In this document: positions 8,374-17,858 of the stretch, one piece after another
How the letters are laid out: every line of letters starts with the position of its first letter
Numbering within the stretch: position 1 is the first letter of the stretch
Source of the DNA: Lachnospiraceae bacterium AC2031
GTDB lineage: Bacteria > Bacillota > Clostridia > Lachnospirales > Lachnospiraceae
Assembly (NCBI GenBank): GCA_000687975.1
Contig: JIAB01000001.1
Location: 1,674,001 to 1,738,000 of the forward strand
Reading direction: 5' to 3'
Length of the DNA: 64,000 nucleotides
The notes under the pieces: model-generated
Database searches by the model: none
What the model was told of the DNA's origin: nothing
The model's input: only the letters and a program-made list of their open reading frames with translations
Position numbers and translations under genes: made by a program

Positions 8374-8415
8374 ACTTTTATCCCTCGTATTTGTCTTAAT
8401 ACACAAGTACAACGA

Positions 8416-9975
8416 TTATTGTTCAGTAGTCTTTTCCTCTGTGCTCTCTTCAGTGAGCTCAGTATTTACTGCATCTTCATCTATTATATCTTCTGCATCC
8501 TTATTATTCAAATAAACATTTATCTCATCCTGAGTAAGCTTCTCGCCGCTGAGGATTCTGTTGATGATAGTTGTTCCATACTCAACATCCTCATCATTTG
8601 GAAGCATTACATAAAGCTCCTGAGATCCAGTTGAATAACAAGTCTCTGTTGAATCATTTCCTCCAACGCTGTATGTGAGAACCTCCCAGTTACCATCCTG
8701 AAGAGTACTCTGAACAAGATATCCAATATCCTCAGTTGTCATATCTGTCTGGAAGAATCCATCCATAGTTTCCATGATACCGCTGTAATTCTTAAGAGTG
8801 CTTGGAGTCTCAAGCTTATTGATAGTAGCCTTGATAACCTGCATCTGGTTACGTCCACGCTGTCTATCACCCTCTTTAAAGTTTCTTGATCTTGCGAATC
8901 CCAGAGCTTCCTCGCCATTCAGGTGATTGATACCCTGAGTAAAATGATATGTTCCCTCTTCTGTTTCCGAAGTAAATGCCATCTCAGAATCAACATCGAT
9001 TCCGCCGATCTCATTTATGATTCCCTGGAATCCAGAGAAGTTCAGCTTAACATAGTAGTTAATGTCAACATTGTAAAGCTCTTCAAGAGCATTTTCTGAA
9101 CAATCAACACCGTAAAGTCCGGCATGTGTAAGCTTATCCTTCTTACCCTTTGAAACAGAAAGTGGTACATAGTAATCTCTAGGTGTAGAAACAAGAAGAA
9201 TCTGCTTTGTTTCATTATTTACAACACCGATGATGTTAACATCGCTTCGGCTCTTTGCACTAACAGTACCGAAGGTATCAATACCGCTGAAGTATACAAG
9301 GAAGTGATCCTTATCAATAACAGTAGCTTCCTCTTCTTCGATTTCTTCAACGATAGTATTCTCCATAATGATCTTCAGATTATCAGAATAGTTGATATTC
9401 TCTTCTGAAGCGCCTTCATACATAATGAGTGAACCTGCATTAATTATGAAAGACTGAACCTCGCCATTTTCATATGCAGCGATAAGTTCAAAGATAGATT
9501 CATATTCCTTAGTAGTAATAGTAGCATTTACATCAGCCTCAATCTTGCTGATAGTCTCATTAATATGCTCCTGATCATCAGTAAGAGAAAGACCAAATGT
9601 ATAGCCATTCTCAATAGCTTCATTAATTGATGTTACAGCATCATCCTTTGATACATAAACATTTATCTCATCAACCTCGGTAGTTATACCAGTAACCTCA
9701 TTCATGGTCTTGATAGTAACAACCAGATAGTAGATGCCAAATGCCATCATAATACTAATCAGTATCGAAATAACTATCGACACTATCCTGGTAACTTTCT
9801 TCTTTTTAGTAGAAAGGAATACACACAGTGCCACAAGGATCAGTATTACAACCCCGGCTCCGACTCCGTATCCTACTGGAACGAAATTTGTTGATAATGC
9901 AAGGTACAGAACAATACCAGAAAGTATTAGCATGATACCTGCGAAGATGTAGCCCATTACTTTAAGCGCTTTCAT
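8416..9975 (-). CDS. LytR-CpsA-Psr (LCP) family cell-wall glycopolymer ligase
   Basis: LCP proteins move lipid-linked anionic or capsular polymers onto peptidoglycan outside the membrane. The 519-residue protein has two N-terminal TM segments followed by a third (SIVISILISIMMAFGIYYLV), then an accessory extracellular region (about 100-215). The LCP domain contains the landmarks FSGIDTFG, SRSDVNIIGVVN, STPRDYYVPL (Arg), NEIGGIDVD, and GEEALGFARSRNFKEGDRQRGRNQ with the pyrophosphate-binding Arg residues. The C-terminus is acidic and Thr-rich. The RBS CAGAGGAGAATTT precedes the ATG. It is the first gene of the operon with the nucleotidyltransferase, consistent with making and attaching a wall polymer. 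Confidence 0.93.
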   Translation of the reverse strand: MKALKVMGYIFAGIMLILSGIVLYLALSTNFVPVGYGVGAGVVILILVALCVFLSTKKKKVTRIVSIVISILISIMMAFGIYYLVVTIKTMNEVTGITTEVDEINVYVSKDDAVTSINEAIENGYTFGLSLTDDQEHINETISKIEADVNATITTKEYESIFELIAAYENGEVQSFIINAGSLIMYEGASEENINYSDNLKIIMENTIVEEIEEEEATVIDKDHFLVYFSGIDTFGTVSAKSRSDVNIIGVVNNETKQILLVSTPRDYYVPLSVSKGKKDKLTHAGLYGVDCSENALEELYNVDINYYVKLNFSGFQGIINEIGGIDVDSEMAFTSETEEGTYHFTQGINHLNGEEALGFARSRNFKEGDRQRGRNQMQVIKATINKLETPSTLKNYSGIMETMDGFFQTDMTTEDIGYLVQSTLQDGNWEVLTYSVGGNDSTETCYSTGSQELYVMLPNDEDVEYGTTIINRILSGEKLTQDEINVYLNNKDAEDIIDEDAVNTELTEESTEEKTTEQ

Positions 9976-10084
9976 AAATTCTCCTCTGAATTCTTTTAAT
10001 TTTTTATCCGCTCTTTTAAATAGTGTATCTATGAAAAGTGAATATTTTCCGTAATATTAAATCAACCATATGGCATAATACCAC

Positions 10085-10116
10085 AAATCAATAAAATATA
10101 AAACATTTATTGATTT
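10085..10116. repeat. Inverted repeat in the 213-base divergent gap before rsmG
   Basis: AAATCAATAAA (10085-10095) and TTTATTGATTT (10106-10116) form an 11-bp perfect inverted repeat in the AT-rich gap between the divergent LCP gene and rsmG. It could be an operator or an RNA hairpin. No other gene or clear promoter pair is seen in 9976-10188 apart from the rsmG ribosome site TTGGAGGATG. Confidence 0.5.
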
Positions 10117-10188
10117 TATCCACTATGTATCTTATTCTATCTATGTATTTTTTATAAATATTCATTTGTACATATTGGAGGATGCTAC

Positions 10189-10911
10189 ATGAAAGATATA
10201 GCATATTATGCGGATCTGCTTGGAATTGACCTAAGTGAGAGCATGATAGAACAGTTCAACACTTATAGAGATATGGTGATTGAGAAAAACAAAGTAATGA
10301 ATCTCACTGCCATAACAGATCCTGAGGAATTTGCTCTCAAGCATTTTGCCGACAGCCTGTCACTAATTCCCGCAGCCGCTGCCACAAATATCTTTTCATC
10401 AAAAAATGTCAGCATGATCGATGTTGGTACAGGAGCTGGCTTCCCAGCTATCCCACTAAAGATAGCATGTCCAAACATTCAGCTAACACTTCTTGATTCA
10501 CTAAGTAAGAGAATTAAGTTTCTAGATGATGTTATCACCTCTATTAATCTAAATGGCATCACAACTATACATTCCAGGGCAGAGGAAGGTGGCAGAAATA
10601 AAGACCTTCGAGACAACTTCGACATCGCTGTGTCCAGAGCCGTAGCAAGTCTCAATGTACTGACAGAGTACTGCCTTCCATACGTAAAGGTAGGCGGCCT
10701 CTTTATATCCTATAAATCACAGGACATTGAAGAAGAGCTGGAGTCCTCAAAGCGTGCCATAAAGCTGCTGGGCGGAGAGCTTGAAGATGTAATAAACTTC
10801 CAGCTTGCAGACAGCGACATCAGCCGCAGCTTCGTACTAATTAGAAAAACTAAACCAACTCCGAAGGCTTATCCAAGAAAGCCCGGAACTGCAAAAAAAG
10901 AGCCTCTTTAA
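10189..10911 (+). CDS. rsmG: 16S rRNA (guanine-527-N7) methyltransferase
   Basis: Methylates G527 of 16S rRNA using SAM. The 240 residues include the N-terminal helical part (YRDMVIEKNKVMNLTAITDP, a family signature), the SAM loop DVGTGAGFPAIPLKIA, the acidic strand-2 segment LTLLDSLSKRIKFLDDV, and SRAVASLNVLTEYCLPYVKVGG. A basic C-terminal tail (TPKAYPRKPGTAKKEPL) ends it. In many Firmicutes this gene follows mnmG on the same strand. Here it faces the other way and is separated from mnmG by an exonuclease gene. It converges with that gene, with no bases between the two stop codons. Confidence 0.95.
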   Translation: MKDIAYYADLLGIDLSESMIEQFNTYRDMVIEKNKVMNLTAITDPEEFALKHFADSLSLIPAAAATNIFSSKNVSMIDVGTGAGFPAIPLKIACPNIQLTLLDSLSKRIKFLDDVITSINLNGITTIHSRAEEGGRNKDLRDNFDIAVSRAVASLNVLTEYCLPYVKVGGLFISYKSQDIEEELESSKRAIKLLGGELEDVINFQLADSDISRSFVLIRKTKPTPKAYPRKPGTAKKEPL

Positions 10912-10929
10912 TTATTTGAGGCCCTTTTT
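10895..10929. terminator. Bidirectional terminator whose loop holds both stop codons
   Basis: AAAAAG-A-GCCTC (10895-10906) pairs with GAGGC-C-CTTTTT (10918-10929), with one A/C mismatch. The 11-base loop (10907-10917) contains the rsmG stop TAA (10909-10911) and the complementary stop of the convergent exonuclease (10912-10914). T-runs on both strands support two-way termination. Confidence 0.8.
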
Positions 10930-11931
10930 CTTTCTATAATTCATATATTTTTCGCGCTGTTTCGCTTCTATCTGATCGTGCTTATTCTTGACCTCTTTAT
11001 AGCGGGTCTTGCTAATTGGTGCGATCTTTTTTATCGCAAACACACGGGTGGAGCTATCTGACGCTGGCTTAAACTTTATGGATGCAAGCATATTTCCGTG
11101 TTTAAAACATCTACCTACTGCATACTCAACACCACTGGTATTCTGGAACCAGTCAATCCTCTTTGTAGTCTTGCCGCCGCAACGGGAACATCTGACTGTA
11201 AGAAGATCCATATCATCCATGGCTTCCCCTCGGGAATCAAACTCTCCAGATATATGATCCAGCACCTTGTTATGAAACTCAGTTATGGATTCATCCTGAT
11301 TCTTTGGATGACGGTAGATATCAAATGTAAATTTTTCCTCTATATTTCCGAAGTGTCCCTTCTGCATGACCATGGCCGTATAGTACGCATCGTTCACCGC
11401 AGCATGGAACGGACGACTGTGCTCAATCTTCAGCTTCTCAACTGCCTTCTCAAGTTTGCAGATACTCTTATCCTTTGAATACTTCTCCGCATAGATCTGC
11501 TGTATATCATAAAACTTCAGTGGGAAAGGAAGCTTCTCCATCTTATAGAAGTCCATATTAGTCTGAAGATAATTCAGATCCGATGGTCCCCAGGTACAGA
11601 AGGAATATGGCACCTTCACGGTAACACCATCCTTCACCTCTATGGATTCATCTGTCTCGCACCAACGAAGGAATTCTGTACAGGCAGTCCTGAAGTCGAC
11701 TCCATTTTTCCTTAGTTCCTTCTCGTCGTAGTTCAGAATAGTTCGTATGTATTTGTGAAGTGTTGGATATAGCTTCGGCTTTATGAGGCGGCGGAACTCA
11801 TCAATGATATGATAATGCTCGTCCAGCTTCACCGCGCCGATCTCTATAATCTCAAATGGCATTCTGGGATGTTCGCCAGCCTGCCCAATAGGGCTCTGGT
11901 TCCACTCCAGATCAAACACAATTATGTTCAT
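10912..11931 (-). CDS. DEDDh-type 3'-5' exonuclease with C-terminal zinc-ribbon-like region
   Basis: A probable DnaQ/ERI-1-like exonuclease (about 339 residues) acting on DNA or RNA ends. The ExoI motif is VFDLEWNQ (Asp, Glu), followed by IEIGAVKLDEHYHIIDEF. The middle Asp is in FCTWGPSDLNYL. The ExoIII motif HAAVNDAYYTAMV gives the His and last Asp. The C-terminal third has CSRCGG and a later Cys-His pair (GRCFKHGNM) that may bind zinc, then a basic tail (REKYMNYRKKKGLK). The ATG at 11931 is chosen because TTGGAGTGATT precedes it. It lies downstream of mnmG. The natural substrate is unknown. Confidence 0.87.
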   Translation of the reverse strand: MNIIVFDLEWNQSPIGQAGEHPRMPFEIIEIGAVKLDEHYHIIDEFRRLIKPKLYPTLHKYIRTILNYDEKELRKNGVDFRTACTEFLRWCETDESIEVKDGVTVKVPYSFCTWGPSDLNYLQTNMDFYKMEKLPFPLKFYDIQQIYAEKYSKDKSICKLEKAVEKLKIEHSRPFHAAVNDAYYTAMVMQKGHFGNIEEKFTFDIYRHPKNQDESITEFHNKVLDHISGEFDSRGEAMDDMDLLTVRCSRCGGKTTKRIDWFQNTSGVEYAVGRCFKHGNMLASIKFKPASDSSTRVFAIKKIAPISKTRYKEVKNKHDQIEAKQREKYMNYRKKKGLK

Positions 11932-11979
11932 AATCACTCCAATGAATCACTTTTCAAAAAACTGACTCATATTCTAGTC

Positions 11980-13893
11980 TTACATGTTCAGATATAATAA
12001 TAACATATTTACGTCTGCTGGGGAAACACCAGATATACGAGATGCCTGACCAATCGACTCAGGTCTCACTGCCTCCAGCTTCTGTCTAGCCTCGATTCTA
12101 AGGTTCTTAACCAGACTGTAATCGATATCAGCAGGAATTCTCTTACCTTCCATCTTAAGGAAATGGTCCACCTGCCTCTGCTGTCTTTCGATATAACCCT
12201 CATACTTTATAGAGATATCGATCTGCTCGATGATCTCTCTTGTAAGAGGAAGCTCCGGTCTCTCAGTATCCAGCTCAGTGATCAGCTCATAACTGAACTC
12301 CGGTCTTCTTATTATATCTGCAAGAGAAACTGCTGTATGGATCGGCGAGCTGTTATGCTTAGCCAGGAACTCCTGATTCTCCTTAGCAGCACCGATCATA
12401 GTAGCCTTCAGTCTTTCAATCTCTGAATTAATGATCTCTCTCTTCTTGCAAAATGCCTCGTACCGCGCATCATCTATAAGACCTACCTCGTGACCGATAT
12501 CTGTAAGTCTAAGATCCGCATTGTCCTGACGAAGCAGAAGTCTATACTCCGCACGGCTGGTCATCATTCTGTAAGGCTCCTTGGTCTCCTTTGTAACAAG
12601 GTCATCAATGAGCACTCCGATATATCCATCGGAACGAGAAAGTACAACTGGCTCCTTACCCTGAAGAAGTCGGGCTGCATTTATTCCTGCAATAAGTCCC
12701 TGAGCACCAGCCTCTTCATAGCCGCTGCTTCCGTTGATCTGTCCAGCAGAGAAAAGTCCGCTAACACTCTTAAACTCAAGTGATGGCTTAAGATCTGTAG
12801 CCGATATACAGTCATACTCGATAGCATATGCAGGTCTCACAATCTTAGCATTCTCAAGTCCTGGCACCGAATGTACCATTCTATACTGTACGTCTTCAGG
12901 CATTGAAGATGACATTCCGTCCAGATACATTTCCGTTGTGAACTCACCCTCTGGCTCAACAAAGAGCTGGTGGCGGTCCTTATCTGGGAACTTCATTATC
13001 TTATCCTCAATAGAAGGACAGTACCTTGGTCCCGTTCCCTTGATCACTCCTGAAAAGAGTGGTGAACGGTCAATATTTTCCTTGATTATATTATGTGTTT
13101 CCTCACCTGTATAAGTGAGCCAGCAGGATATCTGATCTCTCTTGATATCCTCCTCAGTATTTGTGAAAGAAAATGGCTGAATCCTGTCGTCACCCTTCTG
13201 CTCTGCCATCTTCGAATAATCGATAGTCGTACCATCAAGTCTTGGTGGCGTACCTGTCTTAAATCTCCTAAGAGGAATACCTCCTGCCTCCATAGAGTCC
13301 GACAGATGATTTGCCGCCATGAGTCCATTTGGACCCGTATATGTTATGGTGTCGCCGTAGATACACATGGCCTTCAGATAAACACCTGTACAAAGCACTA
13401 CTGCTTTCGCATGATAGATAGCACCGGAAAATGTCTTCACGCCCACTACCTTAACTGAGCTCTTCTCTGACGCACTTCCACCAGCTGTACCATCAACCGC
13501 CTCATAGATCAGCTCCGATACCTCTCCCTGTCTAAGTGTAAGACGTGGCTCCTTCTGAAGAGTGAGTCTCATCTGCTTTGTATATTCGCCCTTATCAGCC
13601 TGAGCTCTGAGACTATGAACCGCAGGACCCTTAGACACATTCAGCATCTTAGACTGAATATAAGTCTTATCAATATTCTTGCCCATCTCACCACCCAGCG
13701 CATCAATCTCGCGCACCAGATGTCCCTTAGAGCTTCCACCGATATTCGGATTACAAGGCATGAGAGCAACACTATCCATACTAACAGTAAAAAGGATAGT
13801 TTCAAATCCAAGCCTTGCCGCTGCAAGTGCTGCCTCACAGCCAGCGTGTCCCGCTCCAACTATTACAATGTCATACGTCTCTTCTACGTTCAT
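11980..13893 (-). CDS. mnmG: tRNA U34 carboxymethylaminomethyl modification enzyme MnmG (GidA)
   Basis: The FAD subunit that, with MnmE, builds cmnm5U at wobble U34 of tRNAs such as Lys-UUU. The start MNVEETYD at 13893, after AAGGACAAAGAA, gives 637 residues, normal for the family; a longer frame would run into mnmE. Landmarks are the dinucleotide motif [95 protein letters not shown] and the C-terminal [17 protein letters not shown]. It begins 10 bases after mnmE, so the two are co-transcribed. Confidence 0.97.
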   Translation of the reverse strand: MNVEETYDIVIVGAGHAGCEAALAAARLGFETILFTVSMDSVALMPCNPNIGGSSKGHLVREIDALGGEMGKNIDKTYIQSKMLNVSKGPAVHSLRAQADKGEYTKQMRLTLQKEPRLTLRQGEVSELIYEAVDGTAGGSASEKSSVKVVGVKTFSGAIYHAKAVVLCTGVYLKAMCIYGDTITYTGPNGLMAANHLSDSMEAGGIPLRRFKTGTPPRLDGTTIDYSKMAEQKGDDRIQPFSFTNTEEDIKRDQISCWLTYTGEETHNIIKENIDRSPLFSGVIKGTGPRYCPSIEDKIMKFPDKDRHQLFVEPEGEFTTEMYLDGMSSSMPEDVQYRMVHSVPGLENAKIVRPAYAIEYDCISATDLKPSLEFKSVSGLFSAGQINGSSGYEEAGAQGLIAGINAARLLQGKEPVVLSRSDGYIGVLIDDLVTKETKEPYRMMTSRAEYRLLLRQDNADLRLTDIGHEVGLIDDARYEAFCKKREIINSEIERLKATMIGAAKENQEFLAKHNSSPIHTAVSLADIIRRPEFSYELITELDTERPELPLTREIIEQIDISIKYEGYIERQQRQVDHFLKMEGKRIPADIDYSLVKNLRIEARQKLEAVRPESIGQASRISGVSPADVNMLLLYLNM

Positions 13894-13903
13894 TTCTTTG
13901 TCC

Positions 13904-15310
13904 TTATTTACCCATGCAGAACTCACTGAAGATCTTATCAGCAAGATCGTCCTGCAGAGTTTCACCTATTATATCGCCCAGCGACTCATATGCCGCCATA
14001 AGATCTATAGTAAGGAAGTCTTCACCCATACCAGCTGCCAGACTGTCCAGCACTCTGATGAGACTATCCTTTGCCACCATCAGTGCGTTCTTATGTCTTG
14101 CCCTGGTAATATACACCTGATTATTATAATCGATATCATTACTAAAGAACAGCCCTCCGATAAGAGCGGTCAGTTCCTCCATACCCTGGCCTGTCTTTGC
14201 CGAAGTACTGATCACGTGATAACCCTTAACGCTGGCCTTCTGCATACTTTCTTCCAGGTCTTTTTCTTCTATTATATTATCTGCTATATTTTCAGCGATA
14301 TCACTCTTATTAATAAGAACGATAACTTCTTTACCGGAAAGACCTGCGATTATCTCTTTATCCTCATCGCAAAGCTTTGCAGTTCCGTCCAGCAGCATCA
14401 GAATCAGGTCTGCAGTCTGGATCGCATCTTTCGCCTTATCCACACCTATCTGCTCAACCTTATCGTCAGTCTCTCTGATACCAGCTGTATCTATAAGTCG
14501 GAGCAGCGCTCCACCAATATTCACATATTCCTCAAGAGTATCCCTGGTAGTTCCCTCTATCTCAGTAACGATAGCTCTCTCCTCACCAAGAAGAAGATTC
14601 AGCATAGAAGACTTTCCAACATTTGGTCTTCCGACTATAGCTGTCTTTATTCCCTCTCTCAGGATTCTTCCCTGCTCTGAAGTAGATAGTAGCTTTTCGA
14701 TACGAACTCGAAGAGCCTCTGTCTCCTGCTCCAGCTTCTCTCTATATTCTTCATCTAATACATAATTCTCAGGATCATCAAGAGCCGCCTCGATAAATGC
14801 AGTGTGATAAAGAATCTTCTCACGAAGACTTACCACCTCATCTCTTAGCTTACCCGACAGCTGATTGATCGATGTACTAAGAGATCTCTCCGTCTCCGCA
14901 TTGATCACATCCATAACAGCCTCGGCCTCAGTCATATCTATTCTTCCACCGAGAAATGCTCTCTTTGTAAATTCACCTGGTTCAGCAACTCTGACCCCAA
15001 GCCCCACAAGAAGATCCATAACACATCTCAGTGCATAAGGACCACCGTGAAGATCTATCTCAACCGTATCTTCAGTGGTATAAGTCTTAGGTCCCTTCAT
15101 TACAAGAACGACAGCCTCATCTATGACTTTATCCCCATCACAGATACGGCCAAATGAAGCAGTAAAGCTTTTCATCTCTAAGATGCGCTTCTTACCCACA
15201 AACACTTTATCGCATATCGCCAGTGCTTCTGGTCCACTCACTCTTATGATTCCGATAGCCGACCTTCCAAGTCCAGTGGCCACGGCGCAGATTGTATCGC
15301 TCTTATACAT
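13904..15310 (-). CDS. mnmE: tRNA modification GTPase MnmE (TrmE)
   Basis: The GTPase partner of MnmG in U34 modification. The 468 residues show an N-terminal tetrahydrofolate-binding domain ([21 protein letters not shown]), a helical domain, and an inserted G domain: G1 [10 protein letters not shown]2 GTTRDT, G3 DTAGIRE and G4 NKSD. The C-terminal motif EFCMGK keeps the conserved Cys. An AGAAAGG ribosome site lies upstream. It follows a terminator that separates it from the tRNA-Lys gene and is first in the mnmE-mnmG pair. Confidence 0.97.
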   Translation of the reverse strand: MYKSDTICAVATGLGRSAIGIIRVSGPEALAICDKVFVGKKRILEMKSFTASFGRICDGDKVIDEAVVLVMKGPKTYTTEDTVEIDLHGGPYALRCVMDLLVGLGVRVAEPGEFTKRAFLGGRIDMTEAEAVMDVINAETERSLSTSINQLSGKLRDEVVSLREKILYHTAFIEAALDDPENYVLDEEYREKLEQETEALRVRIEKLLSTSEQGRILREGIKTAIVGRPNVGKSSMLNLLLGEERAIVTEIEGTTRDTLEEYVNIGGALLRLIDTAGIRETDDKVEQIGVDKAKDAIQTADLILMLLDGTAKLCDEDKEIIAGLSGKEVIVLINKSDIAENIADNIIEEKDLEESMQKASVKGYHVISTSAKTGQGMEELTALIGGLFFSNDIDYNNQVYITRARHKNALMVAKDSLIRVLDSLAAGMGEDFLTIDLMAAYESLGDIIGETLQDDLADKIFSEFCMGK

Positions 15311-15367
15311 CTACAAACCTTTCTTGTTTTTATAATCTCTCAAATTATTTTCTGGAAATAAAAATAA

Positions 15368-15390
15368 ATCCGACGCCTCAGGCATCGGAT
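15368..15390 (-). terminator. Intrinsic terminator after tRNA-Lys
   Basis: On the minus strand the stem ATCCGATGCC/GGCGTCGGAT has a TGA loop and one internal G-T pair. A T-rich run (TTATTTTTATTT) follows. It lies between tRNA-Lys and mnmE. Confidence 0.85.
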
Positions 15391-15452
15391 GTAAACGGGC
15401 ATAAGAAAAGGCCAAAAACCTTGCCTACACAAAGTCCTCAGCCCTCCTGGAG

Positions 15453-15525
15453 TGGGCCGCCGGGGGCTCGAACCCCGCACACCCTGATTAAGAGTCAGGT
15501 GCTCTACCAAATGAGCTAGCGGCCC
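15453..15525 (-). tRNA. tRNA-Lys (anticodon CTT)
   Basis: A 73-nt cloverleaf: acceptor GGGCCGC/GCGGCCC with discriminator A, a D-arm with TAGCTC..GAGC, anticodon stem CTGAC/ATCAG-side with loop bearing CTT, and T-arm CGGGG-TTCGAGC-CCCCG. CCA is not encoded. A good promoter (15576-15604) precedes it and a terminator follows. Confidence 0.95.
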
Positions 15526-15575
15526 GTAACATATTTCATACTTAAAAGATGTTTGCTCTTTCGAAGTACTAGGAA

Positions 15576-15604
15576 AGTATATTACAATAGGTTTTTATTT
15601 GCAA
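15576..15604 (-). promoter_or_regulatory. tRNA-Lys promoter
   Basis: On the minus strand, TTGCAA (15599-15604) is separated by 17 bases from TATACT (15576-15581), about 50 bases before the mature tRNA. Confidence 0.7.
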
Positions 15605-15691
15605 CCGATTTTTTTTATTTTTTCTGTTTTCGTACAAAATTTACAAAAAATACTCTAAATTTGCAAACTTTTTAAAGGTTTTGTAAGTTAT

Positions 15692-16882
15692 TTACGAAAC
15701 AATACTCTCCAAAACCTCTCGATTTACAGGATAAGGAACCTTCTCGATACGTTTAGGATCAGCCAAAATATCTTTGATTGAATTCTCAACCAGGAGACTA
15801 TACTCCATATCTCCTATTCCCTTTATGTCGCAGCTTCTTCCAAGAAATGCCTTGAAGTCCTCCATAGATGCAAAATCCATAGCACGAAGCAACTTCTTCT
15901 GAGTATCCTCATCGGCAAAGCTAAGAAAACCTGGCTGGAATATTCCAGTTGCAGGACCATGCTTAATACCAGCCTGATAAGTAAGACGGTAACTAAGTGC
16001 ATGAGGAAGAGAAGTTCCAGTTATAGCTATAGCCTCTCCAGCAATATTAGAAGCTGTCAGCATATCACTGAGAATCTTAAGATCAGTAATCTTATCTGCC
16101 TCAGCCTTATCAGGATCCTGAGTTCTCTTTACAAAATCAGATACATTTTCTATATGCTCATCCTTGGTATATCCAACTTTTCTCTTACCAAGAATAACAT
16201 CCTTGCCGCGACTCCACAGCTTAAGTCCCTCAATTACAAGAGCCTTGCTCTCAGTTGTAGCCTTAGTATTAACATAGCTCTCAACAAGATGAGACATAGT
16301 ATCAATTGCAGTGTTTCTAAGAACGCTTTCAGGTGCATACATAAGATATCTTGGATCCAAAAGTGCTACCTCTGGGAAAACCAGATGTGGAAGACTCTTC
16401 TTTGTCTTGAGGTCATGACGAGTAAGAACTGACACACCAGTAACTTCTGAACCTGTACCGCAAGTAGTAGGTATCGCAACAACAGGATACGCCAGAGTAT
16501 GCCCATACTCATCCACTTCGTCAGAAGATGGCTTCTCATATAGATAATTCACATCCTTCTCACTATGATATAGAAGAATTGCAATCGCCTTTGCAGCATC
16601 CATAGGTGAACCACCGCCCAGACCTATACAGAAGTCCGTGCCCTTGCTGACACCCATATCTCTTGCTTCCTTTATAGTCTCAACTGAAGGATTCTCTTCT
16701 ATCTTATCAAAGATCACATACTCCGTACCTGTGTCATTTAACACCTTCGAAAGCTCAAGCAGTGAACCGTTCTTCTTTGCTGAATACTTTCCCGTTATTA
16801 TCAGCGCTCTTCGACCAAGTCTTGCGATCTCATTTGCATTGTGCAGTACTGCATATTCCTCATTTATAACTCTTGTAAACAT
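15692..16882 (-). CDS. Iron-containing (group III) alcohol dehydrogenase
   Basis: An NAD(P)-linked aldehyde/alcohol oxidoreductase with a mononuclear Fe site (396 residues). The N-terminal Rossmann-like part has RALIITGKYSAKKNG and the nucleotide loop GLGGGSPMDAAKAIAI. PTTCGTGSEVTGVSVL follows. Metal ligands are probably the Asp in TAIDTMSHLVES (with its His), the His in GTSLPHALSY, and the His in GIKHGPATG. The family is close to 1,3-propanediol or butanol dehydrogenases, but the substrate cannot be read. It is monocistronic, with a promoter TTTACA-N17-TAATAG at 16913-16941 on the minus strand. The island with toxin remnants begins just upstream of it. Confidence 0.92.
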   Translation of the reverse strand: MFTRVINEEYAVLHNANEIARLGRRALIITGKYSAKKNGSLLELSKVLNDTGTEYVIFDKIEENPSVETIKEARDMGVSKGTDFCIGLGGGSPMDAAKAIAILLYHSEKDVNYLYEKPSSDEVDEYGHTLAYPVVAIPTTCGTGSEVTGVSVLTRHDLKTKKSLPHLVFPEVALLDPRYLMYAPESVLRNTAIDTMSHLVESYVNTKATTESKALVIEGLKLWSRGKDVILGKRKVGYTKDEHIENVSDFVKRTQDPDKAEADKITDLKILSDMLTASNIAGEAIAITGTSLPHALSYRLTYQAGIKHGPATGIFQPGFLSFADEDTQKKLLRAMDFASMEDFKAFLGRSCDIKGIGDMEYSLLVENSIKDILADPKRIEKVPYPVNREVLESIVS

Positions 16883-16912
16883 TCTCTTCTTTATCCCTCT
16901 TTTGGTTTTCTT

Positions 16913-16941
16913 CTATTATATATATACATAACCTTTGTAAA
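16913..16941 (-). promoter_or_regulatory. Promoter of the iron alcohol dehydrogenase
   Basis: On the minus strand TTTACA (16936-16941) and TAATAG (16913-16918) are 17 bases apart; an overlapping TATAAT at 16915-16920 would give 15 bases. Confidence 0.5.
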
Positions 16942-17042
16942 TTATATTTCTCTAGTATTAACATTTCTCCTAGAATTCAGACATTGATATTCTATCACAG
17001 CAAATCAATTACTGCTATACTTCTCTAACAAACTTTAATTGA

Positions 17043-17183
17043 TATATTTTTGAAAAAAATGGTGGTGCAAAATCGACTGGTGGAACGTCAGGTAATGCTA
17101 TTAATGGAATAGGCAAGAATAACAAAAAGAAATCTATATACATTAATTCTGCAATAGAAGAGTTTGGAGGTTTTGAAGAATGA
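17043..17183 (+). pseudogene. C-terminal remnant of a polymorphic toxin, upstream of Imm26
   Basis: An open frame of 46 codons begins right after a stop codon, has no start, and ends in a TGA that overlaps the ATG of the next gene (ATGA). The translated tail is Gly/Asn/Lys-rich (KNGGAKSTGGTSGNAINGIG) and ends INSAIEEFGGFEE. A toxin tail overlapping an immunity start is the standard layout of polymorphic toxin modules. Too little remains to name the toxin domain. Confidence 0.6.
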
Positions 17184-17614
17184 AAAAAAGATTAAAGTTG
17201 GGTGATATTTATGAGATTCCTTTACCAAATGGGAAAAATGCATATGGTAGATTATTTAAAGAATATACCCTAGCAATATATGAGATGATATGTTCATCAG
17301 TTGAAGAATTGCCTGACACAGAAGATTATCAATTTTTTGTTGGCGTATATAAGGATTTATTGCAAGATGGTGAATGGAAGATTGTTGGCAACAGAAAGTT
17401 TGATAAAGAGGAAGATGCATGGGCACCTCCGCAATGTGTTATTGATGCTATTACAAAAATAGGTTCTTTATACTATAAAGGAGAAATCATTCCATGTGAA
17501 TATGAAGATTGTAAAGATTTAGAAGTTGTTGCCGCTTGGGATCGGCATCATCTTGTTGATAGATTAATGGGAGATGACAAATGGATTAAATCAATAGGAA
17601 AACCGAGTGTGTGA
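17180..17614 (+). CDS. Imm26-family immunity protein
   Basis: A 144-residue soluble protein with the N-terminal Imm26 pattern KLGDIYEIPLPNGKNAYGRLF, followed by a FVGVYKDLL strand and a W-containing C-terminal half (DEDAWAPPQCV-like; EDAWAPPQCVIDAITKIG). Imm26 proteins neutralise the C-terminal toxin domain encoded just upstream. Here only a 46-codon toxin tail is left, so this is an orphan immunity gene. Its last codons (AGT GTG TGA) fall inside the left copy of a long inverted repeat, and a hairpin terminator follows 36 bases later. Confidence 0.75.
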   Translation: MKKRLKLGDIYEIPLPNGKNAYGRLFKEYTLAIYEMICSSVEELPDTEDYQFFVGVYKDLLQDGEWKIVGNRKFDKEEDAWAPPQCVIDAITKIGSLYYKGEIIPCEYEDCKDLEVVAAWDRHHLVDRLMGDDKWIKSIGKPSV

Positions 17615-17760
17615 AAGTTTTTCTGTAAATAAGATATCCTAAGATAATTGACGAGCTGTATGGCGGTAAGATTACCGTTGTCCAGCTCGTTTTGACTATA
17701 CCTAATCCCATTGATTTCGTCAAGAATTATGATAAAATTGGTATATAATTATATTCCAGT
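17605..17760 (+). repeat. Left copy of about 150-bp inverted repeat flanking the cargo segment
   Basis: This stretch closely matches the reverse complement of 20311-20464. Both run GAGTGTGT-AAAGTTTTTCTGTAAAT... through a hairpin, TTTTGACTATACCTAATCCC, GATTTCGTCAAGAATTATGA and TTGGTATATAATTA. Differences are a few substitutions, a one-A length difference, and a divergent 24-base hairpin interior. It starts in the last codons of Imm26. Confidence 0.85.
17651..17693 (+). terminator. Terminator hairpin in left repeat copy
   Basis: ACGAGCTG (17651-17658)/CAGCTCGT (17683-17690) encloses CGGTAA-GA-TTACCG, and TTTT follows. It ends the Imm26 transcript. The right copy keeps the outer stem and the interior length but has a different inner stem. 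Confidence 0.75.
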
Positions 17761-17858
17761 TAAACGAAGCAAAGGGTTTGGTTTTCTTGGTATAGAAAAT
17801 ATACAGGATAATACGCTGTTGATCTAACAGGAAGTTGAATAAAGGGAAGGTATAGCAA

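Noticed and set aside
13679-14680. 333-codon plus-strand ORF across mnmG/mnmE
   Set aside because: It is antisense to two clearly conserved genes and its product has no domain logic.
17651-17757. The repeat copy can be translated as a peptide (DELYGGKITVVQLVLTIPNP-like)
   Set aside because: The right copy breaks the frame, the hairpin interior differs in sequence but not in pairing, and there is no start or ribosome site. It is a structured non-coding repeat, not a transposase end.
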